Source: Schistosoma mansoni (Eukaryota; Platyhelminthes; Trematoda; Strigeidida; Schistosomatidae). Taken from it: 64,000 nucleotides of DNA. Under the pieces are notes generated by a model. It worked only from the letters and a program-made list of their open reading frames with translations, ran no database searches and was not told where the DNA came from. Shown here piece by piece: positions 22,601-37,600 of this stretch (within the stretch, counting starts at the first letter, position 1; each line of letters opens with the position of its first letter). A program made the translations under genes and the position numbers. Where the stretch lies: positions 868,001 to 932,000 of the forward strand of contig NW_017386031.1 in the NCBI RefSeq assembly GCF_000237925.1, written 5' to 3'.

Positions 22601-25600
22601 AATAATGTTCTTCGAGAGGTAAATCCAGGAGTTCTAGTGAGAAGCAGTGACCAGTGGAATTCAAACCACGTCTGTTGTGAGATATCAACTCACTAAAGAC
22701 AATTGGTAAACGGTTGCTCAACTTCGTGGATTGGTTGGAGTTGGACATAAACACCATCGGATGCCGGTCAAGTGTTCTGGCGTGAGACTGGTATGTCCTA
22801 GGTTTGAATCTCGCGAGTGCGGGATCGTGGATGCGCACTGCTGAGGAGTCCCATAATAGGACGAAACGGCCGTCCAGTGCTTCCAGGTTTTCCATGGTTG
22901 TTTAGCTTCAATTGACTCACGCTTTCAACTAGTAAATAAAATCATGTTGCAATACAGCTTCCTTCTAATTAATTTCTATATTACCTAATATGATGTGTCG
23001 GTTAGTCAATGAAGATTTACAGATTCGATTAACTTAATTTAAAAATACCCAGAATTGAATGTTACCAACCGAAAAAATATGTATTCCATTTTTCAGAAAG
23101 GGTTTTGTGGAGATTTGAGTATTTTCATAATTGAAATCGTGAGTCAATTGAAGTTAAACAACCATGGAAAACCTAGAAGCACTAGACGGCCGTTTCGTCC
23201 TATTATTGGACTCCTCAGTAGTGCGCATCCACGATCCCGCACTCACGAGATTCAAACCTAGGACATACCAGTCTCGCGCCAGAGCACTTGACCGATAGAT
23301 TACTGAGCCGACATCCAACGGTGTTAATGTCTAACTTCAACCAATCCACGAAATTTATAAGCCAAATGATATGTGTCTGTTAACAATACAAAGGTAGGAG
23401 AAATGGATTTGGATAATAACAAAAAAAGCCTTATGAACATACCTTTCATAAATTTCTCTTTTTTACACGTTTGTAATCGACGAAATATGATCATGAATAT
23501 TTGACGAAAATATGTTGGCATTAAAATATCTTTTGGACCAGATAATAGGATAGCATTTAATAAAGCAAATGCATATACATCATTTATGGAGGAATTGACT
23601 AATTTTTGAAATACTCCCAGTATTGGTGTAATCTACGAAGGTGGCGGCGAAGTGATGATATCAAAGAGAATGAGGAAAAAAACAAAATAGATAATCATAA
23701 ATGAATAACACAAAGAAATAGAATATGTGGGAGATAATTATTACACTGAAATCAGTAAAACACCGAATACCATAGTACAATAAATATTGACAACTTTTAG
23801 AAATCTCTGACGAATACTTTGATTGATCGCAAGGAATGGAGTAGCTTAAAGTGTTGAATACTTCACTTCATCTCTCAATCTTCAGTAACTAAAGTTGCTC
23901 CGATATGCATAATGTATGCCTAACTATCGTGTACCATCGATACGCGATGCCAGCCATTGTAGAAGTACGTTAGATGAAATCTGAGAGGAGGCCAAACAAA
24001 AATGTAGCAATAGTCCATGAAATCACTAACTATTGATAGGTGAACAATACGCGGTTAGTGTCTGCGCGATAACCGATATCACTGTTATTAGAGAAGTTGG
24101 ATGATAATAGATTCAAATCAATCACGATGCAGGAGGCAGATACTTCTACTCTTCAATGTTCTATTTGTTGAAAGTTTTGGTATTCCTTCACATACATACA
24201 CTTTCAATCCTTTCTCTTAAACCATGTCATCAATGTTTAGTCTTTTTATTATTTTGTGGATTTCATCTTATTGTCAACTCCTAAACTAGAATATCGGTTT
24301 CAGCTATTAGAATAACACTGACCCGATAAGAAATTGGCACGAATGAAAATACATTTACAATGTTTTTAGAAGTTAAGATCACCAATAATTAGCATAATAA
24401 ATTATTCGAAAATCAATAATAGGAAAGTATTTTTTTATCAATGGTCATGGGAAAAAAAGATGCCAAATAATAAAACTCATCTATGTTACAAAAGCTAGTG
24501 GTTATCTAGATTGTTGGGGGTCTGGAGCGAAAAAGTATTGGGATTCGAGTCCCTGTAAGAAAATCAACACTTTGATGGGGAGTACATCCAGATGATGAGT
24601 TCTAAATAGGACGAAACACGCGTCTTGCAAACTACTGTTAACCACTATATATCATTGCTTAACATGTTTAACGTTTAAGACTTTCTAAAAACAATGTTAA
24701 TTCAAACATTTAAGAAGCCATTTATACTTTGAAAGTAGTTCAACAACGGTGACTGTGACACTTCAGTTCGAATCCGACAGGAATAATCAGTTCAAGACAT
24801 ACCTTATTTATCTAAAACAAAATATAAATCTGAGTACAAAACGGGTACTGAAATGAATAAGTGAATAAAAATAACTAAACGAGAGCAGATTGTTCCATGA
24901 GATATATTTTGGCTAATAACATACTCAAGAAAGACTCTTCGCACTTAAGAAAGACTTCTCTTCAATTTCTGATGGATAAAAACCAAAACTACGCGAGAAC
25001 CGTCAACAGTTCCTATTCCCAGCTATATCTGATAACATCTCAAACCATTGAGTTACATGCATTATATCTAGGAACCGTAACTAGTACTAGAGTTGACAAG
25101 CAATGCATGATTTGGAAGCCTCGGAGATGACATTTGTAATAAATGTCTAAGCTACCGGAGCCGGTGTTTCAAGACTGTGCCACAAGTTAGGTTACCATCA
25201 CAAAGTCTGAACAAATTGCTGAACTTCCAAAATGCTAATATAATGTTGTCATAGGATGTCAACAATGCGTCGGAGACAACGATGAAAAAACACAGAGTTG
25301 TCTAGCATCCCCAACTTGGAAGCTAGGTTTCACAAGGATAAAGACTAATGTAGCAGAAGCATCTACGTCAGTATGCTTCGACATACATAAAGGAAAAAGC
25401 AAGATGTTCAAACACAATACGGAGAACATTAACCCAATCACACTTGATGGAGACACTCTACGAGAGATGGAAAGTTTCACACACCCGCACAGCATCATCG
25501 TTGAAGAAGGATCTGATGCAGATGTTAAGATAAGGATTGACAAAGTAAGGCTCGCATTCCTACAGTTGAAAAACATATGTAACTCAAAACAACTCTCAAC

Positions 25601-28600
25601 CAACATCAAAGTCACAATCTTCAACACGAATGTCAAGACAGTTAGCTATATTGTACGGAGCTGAGAATTCGACTACATTTGAACTAGGCCTATATATGTA
25701 CTTCCGCTGTTTGAGCAACGAAGTAATATAATTACTTGTCATCAACACAAAGTCCAATACTACGAATTTACGTTTTGTAAACGAGTGAATTAATGATAAT
25801 GATAAATAGATTTTGAATTTGCTTACCAAGGAATGAACCTGAATGGATTTAAACAAAAGTGAATCATTAAATATTCTTGTGAGAGACAGAAAAAAAACAT
25901 TTGGAGAAGAGAATAGTATGATTCTAAATCCAAGTGTCTTTTATACTACATAGAACTATGCTCAACATAATGAAAGATCAGTGATGATCGAGTTAAATTT
26001 TAGTTAACAGTGAAATCTCTCTAACAGGATATGGATTACGCCCTATTAAAAAGTTATCATCATCATCAACTGGATGTACATCTCCATATTTTGATATTGT
26101 GATGTTCATACACTGAGACTCAGATCCCGGTATGTTTTGCTTGGACAATGGGAAAAATACAAATAAAAAAACCCATACATACAAACATGAAGAGTGAATT
26201 TTAATAAAATGAACAGTCTGGAAGACAGAGATAGATGGTGGTTAGCAGTGGAGTCGAGGACACGCATTCCATCTTATTTTGGATTCGTCAGTTAACTGAA
26301 CTTGCAACTCAGGGTTCATGCTCATTCCAAGACTCCAACCCAGGACCGTTCGCTTTAAACGATATCACTTTGTCCATTTAGCTACTGAGTCCAACTGAAG
26401 AGTCTCAAATAGGACAAAATGAGCGTCCTAGATTCCACCGCTAGCCACAATCCATCTCTGTTTATATTGCTTGTGATTCAAGATAATATGCCAATAAGTA
26501 AAGACGATACGATTCAATGATTAAATGTATATCCTCAAAATCGTGAACCAATTGCTTTTTGTGAATAACTTCAGTGCAGAAGAACAATTCAAGAAATCAA
26601 ATCAAAAATATTATCGTTTACAGGTATATCCTATAAGTGAATTACCTTATTAGCTGCTAACACATCATCCATATTATGTAAAAGGTAAGCTTGTAATAAA
26701 CGAACAAGCGATGGAACATTTCTATTGGGTTCCCATAGAGACGGAACAAGAATTCGTTGAAGTAAAGCTGAATAAGCCTGTGAAGGTCGAAAGTTATTAG
26801 CAGAATTTCCTGCTGTCAAACCATTGATAACAGGTGGTGGTAATTTACAATTGGTTAGAACAGTTTGAGATAATGGATACTGTTCTAGCATAACACTGAT
26901 CAATTGAAATACATATGGTACAAATTCTGGAAAAGAGAAAAAATTAAACAACACATATATTAATCTCAAGTAACTGAAAATAAACACCAAGAAAGTGTGA
27001 CAGTTGTTACCAATAGAGGATTGGGAGCACTGGACAGTTGTTTTATTCCAGCATGAGACTCTTCACCAGTACCTACCCATAATCCTACACCTCTGACTAC
27101 ATTATGATAATCAGCTTTTCAGTGACTTACTTAAAGATGTTTCCGAAGTTCACATGAGAAGTCATAACTGATGGAGGTTAATCTATGTCAAGAGTGAAAC
27201 AGTTATCACTAATGGCATTGGATAATTATCGAACTATATCGTGATTTGATTGAAGTTGAATACCAACTCAATGGTTTTTATAGCTAAGCGTTCACTGTGA
27301 GACCTGGAGACCCTAGATTCAACCCCTGGTTGGATCACGGGTGGGTGTTGTTGAAGAGCCCCATGACGGGACGAAACAACCTCCCAGTATTTCATGAGTT
27401 TCAGTCTATGACATATATAACCTATAAATTGAACCAAACTCCACAAAATCCCTTTAACTAAATTAGCTAGAAAGTTGGACGTTAATTTAATTCGATTACG
27501 GCAGCTAAATTTATTTCATAAATGACATACAGTAAGGAAAGACAGATTCACATGTTTTATGCATCAAGATAAAGCATATGGAAGCTAGTGATAGGCAAAT
27601 TATCGTAGGGGGTAGGTAATAAGGTTGAAAACAATTGAGCTTATTAATTCTGATTATTTACATAAATAAATCAGCGTGTTAATGAATTGAAACCTAGTAA
27701 AATTTGTGTACACTTTCTAGAAGATACAGTGTGTCCCCAAATGCTCTGGTACGGCCGAGAGTGGGGAGGTCCCGCTCTCTCGAAATGCTCTCACATGGCC
27801 ACGCGTATAAAGCCTCTGCCAGAGAAGTCCTACTCACTGTCTTCTCAAGGCGGAGGTATTCCTCATGAAATTGAGAGGACGGAAAGCGAATATCCGGCGC
27901 TTTAACCGGGTTGGTGGACACGGAAAGACCACCTAGGGGAGTTGGAAAACCCTGATTTCAAACCAATGGTTCACATGGGCTCTGGTATCCTGAGGGAAAA
28001 ATGGCGTGTGAACCAATTACTGGTCACCGGCTGGACCGCGTCTCCTTACGATGATCCACTGTCTTGTAGATCAGATCTTTAGGCCAAAGACCCCCCCCTA
28101 AGGAAACCATCTGCCTCGGTTTATGCACCTGGACAGTATCACAGCCCTCACACAAGTCAAATGAGATTTGTGTAGCGCATATATATCTGGTGCCCCCTTG
28201 TACTAATATTTATGTGTTCAAATAAATAAATAAGGATACAGTGTACATGATAAATTTAGAAGTGGAAATCTAAGATTATCAAACAAAATGGACAACTTAC
28301 CAATAACATCTTGTTGTAAAATATCTTGAAAGATTGGAAGGAAAGCTGCTTCAAAATGTAACACTAAAACTGGTTCTGTAGCACAAGTTAAACGAATACA
28401 TAAACAGATTGTTTCAAATAGAAAATGATTAAAATCTGGTTTAGATGGGTTCTATAAAAAAAAATGATGAAAAAACAGAAATTGGATAAAAACAACAAAT
28501 AATAGTATGATGTTATTATTTGTATGATAATATAGGGGCGACCAAACCAAAACGTGGCATCAGTGCTTGAAGTCACTAACTTCTAGTCTGAGCCATATTG

Positions 28601-31600
28601 GTGGATGTAGACTACTTGGTTGGGGTCCGCGCGACTACCGTACCCATGATTGGAGACTCTGTGTGGCATGGCTCAGAATCGATCACGATGGCGTAGGTGT
28701 ATACACTCCCTATCTTCCTTTAAACCTTGAGATTAAAGTTGCTTCATAACTTTCTTCCTTCCTATACTATATCCTTATATACAACCTATCCTTTATATAC
28801 TACCATCACTTAATTAACTACTATGAATCCGGTGTTCATCTTGTCGTGCTAATGAGGTATGGCAACTTGGACCGATGCATAAATGTGCCTGGTCCTACGT
28901 TGTAGCTGACTGAGTATGATAATGATGATGATGGTAGAGTAAAGAAAAACGGTATAGATTGATAAGAACAAAAAGAGTTTACATACAATGAAGATGAAAA
29001 ACTATCTTATTAAACAAACCTTTGCAACTTGTGTAAGACGAGATAACAAAGTGGATACAAGTGATGTCATTGATGGTAGACAACGTTCTTGCAAACAACA
29101 ACAAACTCGCATTAAGGCTATAAAGAAAACAAACAAGAGAGGGAGAGAATAGAATTAGAAAAATAACAATTATGTAATTTACATTAACTTATTTTACATA
29201 AATAAAACACTTATAATGAAATTTTAACACTGCACAAATGATTATGATCAACACTCAACAGTCATATCAGTCAGTCACAACGTAGAACTTCGTACGTACG
29301 TACATCAGTTCGAGTTGCCATACAAAAGTAATATACGATTTATAATAACAACAGTCATATGCATGAATTATAAATCGTATTCGGTAAAAACGAACAATCA
29401 AATTAAATACTTGGTAGTTGATAAGTATATACAAGATGGTGGGTGGCCTATACTCCACTACGAGGAGTGACAGGCCTAGGTAAATGTGTTGATAGATTAA
29501 ACGCTTAAAAAATATTCGGATCATCAAAGTTTAACCATTTTAAAAATTATTGATATTTTTTCTTGACATGGTCACTTCTTAGACATTTACAGTATACTAT
29601 CCATTATTGAATGTTATATGTTAGATAATGGCTGGATAAGTGTATGAAACATCCACTCAGCTACATCGGTCGATAAAATTTCGTAACTGTAGTGACCGAC
29701 TTCTAGTCTCTACATCTAGTAAACGACGTTTACATTTAGAATTATTCACTAAGCGGTTTAATCGTATATGAGAACAATATTTCCAATCAAATACTAACAA
29801 CCTACACATATTCTCTACTTGTCAGTCAGTCAGCTACAACGTAGAACCAGGCACATTTATGCATCGGTCCAAGTTGCCATACCTCGTTAGCACAATAAGA
29901 TGATCACCGGATTCATAGAAGTAGTTAATTTAATGGTGGTAATATATAAAAGATAGGTTGTATATAAGGATATAGTATAGGAAGAAAGACAGATATGAAG
30001 CAATTTTAATCTCAAGGTATAAGGGAAGATAAAGAGTGTATACACCTACGCCATCGTGATCGATTCTGAGCCATATCACCTAGAGTCTCCAACCATTGGT
30101 TACGATAGCCACGAGGACCCCAACCAAGTAGTCTGCATCTACCAACATGGCTCAGATTAGAAGTTAGTGACTTCAAGCTCTGATGCCAAGTTTTAATTTG
30201 GCCGTCCCTAACTCTCTTCCAACTATTGCCAATACTGGTCAGCATAGCGCGTCGTGGTAATCGGTGTTCAGGAATACGTAACACGTGGCCAAACATCACG
30301 AGTTGTGTATACACTGGAACAACTTATGCTTTAGTAAGTGAATGGGTTTTTATTTATTTAAACACATAAATATTGGTACAAGAAAGCACCAGATAAATAT
30401 GCGCCTCACAAATCTCATTTGATTTGTGTGAGGGCCGTGATACTGCCCAGGTGCCGAGAGCGAAGCAGGTAGTTTTCATTGGGAGCCACACCCCGTGCCT
30501 TTGACCTAAAGATCTGATCTATAAAGCAGTGGAGCATCGTGAGGAGATGCAGTCCACCAACCCGGTTAAAGCACCGGACATTCGCTTTTCGTCCTCTCAA
30601 TTTCGTAAACAACACCCCCGTCACGAGAAGGCTGTGAGTAGGACTTCCCTGGCAGAGGCTATATATTCGCGTGGCCTAAATCTCATTTGCACTAATCATC
30701 TTTTACAGATAATTTTCTCCCTATGGATTACTAAGCATAGTTTTCACAAACAAAGTTATGTGATTGATTTAGTTATCACATTACACAGAATACGATTGTC
30801 AACCCCCACTTACCTCGTATCACATAAACACTTTCACCATATTCAGGATTATTCAAAATATTCAATAATCTATCAATTAATAATTGAGGTTCTGATACTT
30901 GTTCTTTTGGTATTCTGAAATCAATCATTGAGCAAGAATAAATGATGAGATCTGTTAAATGTTAGGGATCAACATTGTTAATTTGGAATTTAATACAATT
31001 AATCACAATAAATAATCAAAGTATAAATAAGTTTAGATGGTTTGATATCCATTCAGTGGTAATATCTAAGTAGTGTGTGGGTTTGAATCCCACGTGGAGT
31101 ATCAACTTCCTCAAGACTTCAGGTATATTTTGTTGACGTAAGTTAAATTAGCATGAGATTAAGGTTTGAGAGCATCCTGATAAATACCTTCAACCGTGTT
31201 ACATCAGGACGAAGTGACTATGATGCCAAGTCCCCTGAAATATTATCCAAATCGCAAATTGATTGATAAAATTCTACCGCCGTTAAGAACTACAGAACGA
31301 TGACATTGGTCATTATCTAGTGTTCAAATAGATGTTAGTACTCAGAACTACTTCAAGTCAGAGTAAATGCAGTGGAGAGTGAAAGAATTCAGTGACTTAG
31401 TAACTGGATCACCAGGTTTTACAATCGTGCATAACTATTCAAATGATTATGTGCCATTAGGTTATTCATAATAAAAATGTCTTTTTTTGCACAGAAAAGT
31501 TTACCATACTGACCACATCACAGTTTAATTGGATTTAGATGCATATAGTTAATCTTGGACAAGAAATTTAGTTCATTAAGATTACACAAGAAACAATGAC

Positions 31601-34600
31601 GACAGTTGCAACAATAATCAGGAAAAGAACTCAGAAATAGTTGGTGCAGTAGTAGGTCGATTAGTACCATCATACATATTGATAACTGCATGGATCTTAT
31701 CTCTACTTTATTAAAGCCACTCTGATGTATACCGGCTAACAGACAGATATATCAATGATAAAAAATGGTAGACTTACACAGGATCTGTAGGTGAATCTAA
31801 TCGTCTCATAGCCAATAATTTATCAATTAATGAAGCTACATAACTTTGTACAACTGGTGCTGAAGCAGTGAGTAACACTGGAGTCATATTTAATAGATTG
31901 ATTAAGGCCACAGATGGAAGTAGTGAACGAAATGCAATAGCATAACGTAAACAATCCGCTTTGATTACAGGCAAATAATTAACTATAATATACAAAAAAG
32001 CAATTAAAGAGTAGTGCATTGCTCATGACAATAATAATAGGGTAAAGTAGATGAATATGTTAAACAGATAGACTCCTGAATCGAATCAAAGAATACGTTA
32101 ATTGATCCATACCCAATCAATTAGCGCAGGCGGACGTATATTAAGATGGAAACTCGAATGTGTTTTTTTTTAACAGTTTCTTTATAGTTCAGATTCATTA
32201 GAATATAAATTATACCTCGCCGATTCTTGTTCTGATTTAGGGAGAGATAATTGAAGTATAGTGTCCAAGGAATTACAACAAAGGAGAGACACATAAAGGG
32301 ATCGAATAGCTAGAGATTAGATTAAGCTAAGTAACGCGAAGCAAGGTGTTAATTATTCTAGGATTAACGAAATTAATATATAGAGCTTTTTATCGATTGA
32401 CTACTATTTACTAACAAGAAATAATATGTGAAAAATGAACACATAAAACATATACCATGATAGGTATAGAGTAAGCATGAATTGTGATAAAATGTGGATA
32501 TTAGTGCCCCGGGTCTAATCTCACCATTGGAAGGCCGAGTGAAGAATGCTGAAGTTAGTTAGTGTAAGAAGAACAAGCTGGAAGAAAGTTGAACGCGATT
32601 AGATCAAGATGTGGCATTAGTTAGTCCCGACCGTTGCTGTTACCTTGACGTGGTGGTCGGGCTTGCCTATCGTGATGAACCAATCGAGCTATACTGGCTG
32701 AAACAATCGTTCCTCAAGGTCCTACCATGCCAGACAGGTCGGTTGAAAAGCGGTAAGACTAAAAGCAGCAAACCCAAGGTCCGAAGGCAAAGTCGTACTG
32801 CTGACTGTACAGAGGTGTGACAGCAGTAAGGTATTTCCTTCAGACAACCAGCATCTGCAGCGATGCTGCCTTCCCACAAGGAGGGGTGGGGTTAGAAAAG
32901 GTCGACCCTAAAAATGCACATCTCGCCCTATCCCATGGATATCCGTCTCCGGCGGTAAGGTCCCAACAAGTACGGAGCTAACACAAAAGCTACCCACAAA
33001 AACGTCGTGTGTGACCGACCTCAAGCAGTTGTCCCTTGGGCACTGTGATCACGGTCTCAGGTCATTAAGACCACTTCTAACCCAATTTCCTTTTCAGATA
33101 CCTCTGGAAGAACCCTTCCACGGCGTGGGCAGCCGGGAAGTGATAACTGCCCTCATACCTCTAACAGCACTCAAGGTCACTGTATTCATAATTAATCTCC
33201 AAGGCATTAGTTAGTTCATGAAGTTATTAATTGTCTGATTGAGTTGCGTAAATAGGCGCGTAGATTACTTGGTTAACATACGTGCGATTATTGTAACCAA
33301 CTGTTGGGAAGGTTAAGTGACATGGTTCAGAATCGACTGTAATAGATTGAATGTATACACTTTTTGTCTTCCCATCATTTTAAACTCTTTGTTATACATA
33401 TTTATTACTTCTTATCAAATTATGCTTTCTACTACTCCGATATTGATCTTAGTACTTTCACCTCGATGCATAGTATTTATGTAGGGTTCTATGTTGCTTA
33501 TGACCGACTAACTACGGATACCAAATAAACAAGTAAGAAAATTAACATATTGGCACTGGTTATTCTATTCAATTATTTTCATTCATTCAGTCAGTCAGTC
33601 ACAACGTAGAACTTTGTACGTACGTACATCAGTTCGAGTTGCCATACCACATTAGTACAGAGATGCAGTTGTCGATTCAAATCCCATAGTGGTAGAAGTA
33701 GTAGGAGTATAATCAGAAATCCAAAAGATTAGGGTTTGAAGAAATTATTGAAGGAGTATAGTACAGTGAAGTAAATTTGGAAAGAGAAAAAGATAAAGAC
33801 ATGAGGAATTCAGAAGATTAGAATTTGGTAGAACACAAAGAGTGGATGCACCTTCGCCATTGCAAGCGGTTTTGAGCCATGTCATTCAAGGTCTCTAACC
33901 ATCGGTTGCTATCATCTCGCGAATCCCAACCAGGTAGTCTACACCTACCAACATGGCTCAGTCCACTTGTCAGTGACTTCATTGATTTGTGCCACGTTTT
34001 GGTCTGGCCACCCCTAGCTTTCTTCCAACCTACTCCTACACCATGAAACATTGCACGTCGGGGCAGTCGGTGGTCGGGCATACGTAACACATGTCCCAGA
34101 CATCTCAACTGATGAAGTTTCACTACTTCGTCAATCGATTTGCCATCCCTACCTAGTACTCGTTTCCTAACAACTGCATTACTTACCCGGTGGTCCCAGG
34201 ATATACGAGCAATGATTCGAAGACACCTATGATCGAATACTAGTAGCCTACGAATATCCTCTACTCTTATTGGCCATGTTTCACTGCCATAAAGTAGGAC
34301 GGAGCGAACTGCTGCACAGTAAACCCGTCCTTTGGTTGCTAGACAGATATCTCGCCTACGCCATAAATGACGCAAGTTGGCGAAAGCTAGACGAGTCTTC
34401 TGTATCCGTGCTGAGATTTCGTCACATACCAGACCACAAGGGCTGATGAGACTCCCAAGATAAGTGAAGTGGTCTACACGCTCAACTACTTCACTCCCTA
34501 TCATTAGTTCAGGTGTCGCTGCAACCCAATCCTGAAGTATTATTTTGCACTTCGAGGGAGAGAATCGCATTCCGAACATGCCTGCATAGTTGCTTATAGT

Positions 34601-37600
34601 GGTCAGAAGACTCTGCATGTTGTCAGCGTCTTCACCGAGTAAAACTATGTCGTCGGCGTATTCTAAGTCAACAAGTGAGCCTCCCGGTAAAAGTTCAACT
34701 CCTGGAGGTTTAGCTGATGAAAGTGCTATCTCTAAAAGTATGTCAATGACAAAGTTAAACAAGAATGGGGAGAGTGGATATATCTATATAATTGAATTCT
34801 ATCATTAGCATGTGAGAAGATAAAATAAATACCTGTATATAAAGTCTATGGAACATTGAGGTCAGTCAGTCACAACGTAGAACTTCGTATGTACGTACAT
34901 CAGTCCGAGTTGCCATACCACATTAACACAGAGATGCAGTTGTCAATTCAAATCCCATAATGGTAGAAGTAGTAAGAGTATAAGCAGTAATCCGAAAGAT
35001 ACATATTAGTTTAACTGACTAAGTTTTAAGTCATAGACACTTATGAATATATGGGGACTGTACTACCACTCAATTGGTTAACTTAGAATGAATAATGTGA
35101 CAGCAAGTTGGTGGAGACTCATCGCTGTTATCCAATATTACGATAACTGTAGTACAGAATTGCCCAGGACAGAGTTGGATGGAGAATGCTGGTGAGCGGC
35201 CTATGCTCCTCGACGAGGAGTAACAGGCGTAAGTAAGTAAGTAAGTAGTACAGAAAAAATAAATCAATCAACTTACCATTAGGACTTTGTAATTCAGGTA
35301 GAACATGATTTTCAAAAAATGTTGTTAGATTAACTAGTTCAGTGGAGACTGTAACACCATGCTGAAATATTAGTAGTAGAAGTAGAAACATGAATAATCA
35401 TAATAACAGGAATGAAAACAGAATAAGTAGTCATTTATTAAATTTCTATTTAGACTATTGTGGGCGGCCTATGCTCCTCCACGAGAGGTAACAGGCGTAA
35501 GTAAGTAAGTAAGTATTTAGACTAATGTATATATAAGAAAATGAATACACTCATTAATGAATAAATAGATTAATGAGATAATGAAGGTAAACTTGAAAAT
35601 TTTCAAAAGAAACCATTAAATAAGATATTTATTTATTTATGTGTATGTACTGGGTAATTGGATGCATGATCAGTCAGTCACAACGTAGAACTTCGTACGT
35701 ACGTACATCAGTTCGAGTTGCTATACCACATTGGATTCATGATATTTTGTCATAATTAAAACATATCAATTATTCCTACTTCATTGTTAATTCAACTTGC
35801 CCAGTTTCACTGCCCGTTTTGACCTGTTTATGTATAACTATGATTTCCTATCTTATGAAGTAATATAGTCCAGTGTATCATGTATATAAACCCATGACTT
35901 TAAGATAGGTACTGAGCTTGGTTATGATATTCTCTTCGGACTCAAGACTGAGGATAGAAGATATTGTGTATTGACGGACACTTAGGAGTGAAGTTTACTT
36001 CAGTTTAAGTTAAGGTTAATTGTATCTGTCAGAGAGTATCAATGGTCAAGGCTAATGTCCCCAAATGCCCTGGTACGGCCGAGAGCGGGGAGAGTCCGCT
36101 CTCCCTCTCCAAATGCTCTAACATGGCCACGCGAATATATAGCCTCTGCCACACAAGTCCTACTCACTGCCTTCTCGTGGCGTTACTGTTGTTTACGAAA
36201 GTGAGAGGACGAAAAGCGAATGTCCGGTGCTTTAACCGGGTTGGTGGACACAGAAAGTTCACCTAGGGGAGTTGGAAAACCCTGATTTCAAACCAATGGT
36301 GCACATGGGCTCCAGGATCCTGATGGAACGAATGGCGTATGAACCTAATGTTGGTCACCGGCTACCATGTGACTGCATCTCCTGACGTTACTCCACTGCC
36401 TTGTGGATCAGATCTTTAGGTCAGAGCTTCGGGTGTGGCCCTCTAAGAAAACCACCTGCTTCAGTTTGGGCACCTGGGCAGTATCACAGCCCTCACACAA
36501 ATCAAATGAGATTTGTGAGGCGCATATGTATCTGGTGCTTCCTTGTACCAATATTTATGTGTTTATATAAATAAATAAATAACAAGGCTAATGACGCTAG
36601 GATGTAGACGGAATAGCAGACTCGGAATAGAAAAGAATTCTAATCGGAATTCCGATTGGTAAACTTAGAAAGTGATATCAACTGGCTTCTCAAGGCACAT
36701 ATAGTCTCCATGCCTATCATATTATCACAATCAGATTGGAAAATTAATAAGGTGTAAAGAGCGAAAAATAGTAGAAATGATGACAATGGAAAATTAAGGA
36801 TATATGGCATCTCATTTGAAGAATAAAAACAAATGATAAAGTTATATCACACAACTTAAGTGATTTCGTAAGAGATAAGGAATAAATTAGTCTACACTAG
36901 TAATACAAATCACATACATTAAGGAAATCACCAAACTGCATCACGAGGCAACCCCTAACTTAGAATCCGGAAGGGAAGCGGGAAAGAGCAAGGCCAAAGA
37001 ACACATTAAGCCGGGAAATAGAAGCAGATATGAAAAGGATAAATAACAACTGGAAAGAATCGCCCAGGACAGAGTTGGATGGAGAATGCTGGTGAGCGGT
37101 CTATGCTCCTCCACAGGAGTAAGTAAGTAATACAAATCGAATGAGTTACGTCACCTCGGGCTTCAAACTAGAGATCAGTATTATTTCGCTCAGAAAAGTA
37201 ACGAGAATAACTGAGAACCTATCGATACAACTCAGTTTAATACTTTGAATGATTTTTATCAATCGATTTGATATTTCACATTTGGTTGTCACTAGTTATT
37301 TTTTTAAAATCTCTCATTCGACTATTATCTATTAAAGTAGATAATGCATAGGAGAGCGTGTGTGTGTTCAATATGCAATAACTGTCTTTAACAACAAAGA
37401 TTTACAGCTTTACTATTCATTCTTATTTTATGATCTTAAATACTACTTATTCGATTATTTTAGTAGTTATCACTGACAAAATACCAAGTCAGTCAGTCAG
37501 TTACAACGTAGAACTTTGTACGTACGTACATCAGTTCGAGTTGCCATACCACATTAGTACAGAGATGCAGTTGTCGATTCAAATCCCATAGTGGTAGAAG

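Noticed and set aside
25993-26184. Additional exportin-2 exon between exons 13 and 14
   Set aside because: Exon 13 and exon 14 join in phase 0 and align without a gap to the family; this frame has no matching residues.
33818-34762. 314-codon frame as a host gene
   Set aside because: It carries reverse transcriptase motifs (LEYADD, GSETWP), has a (TGAC)n tail and recurs truncated at several places: a LINE fragment.
34860-35735. CRISPR-like or satellite array of repeated GTCAGTCACAACG units
   Set aside because: Spacing is irregular and each unit is the 3' tail of an independent LINE-2 insertion.
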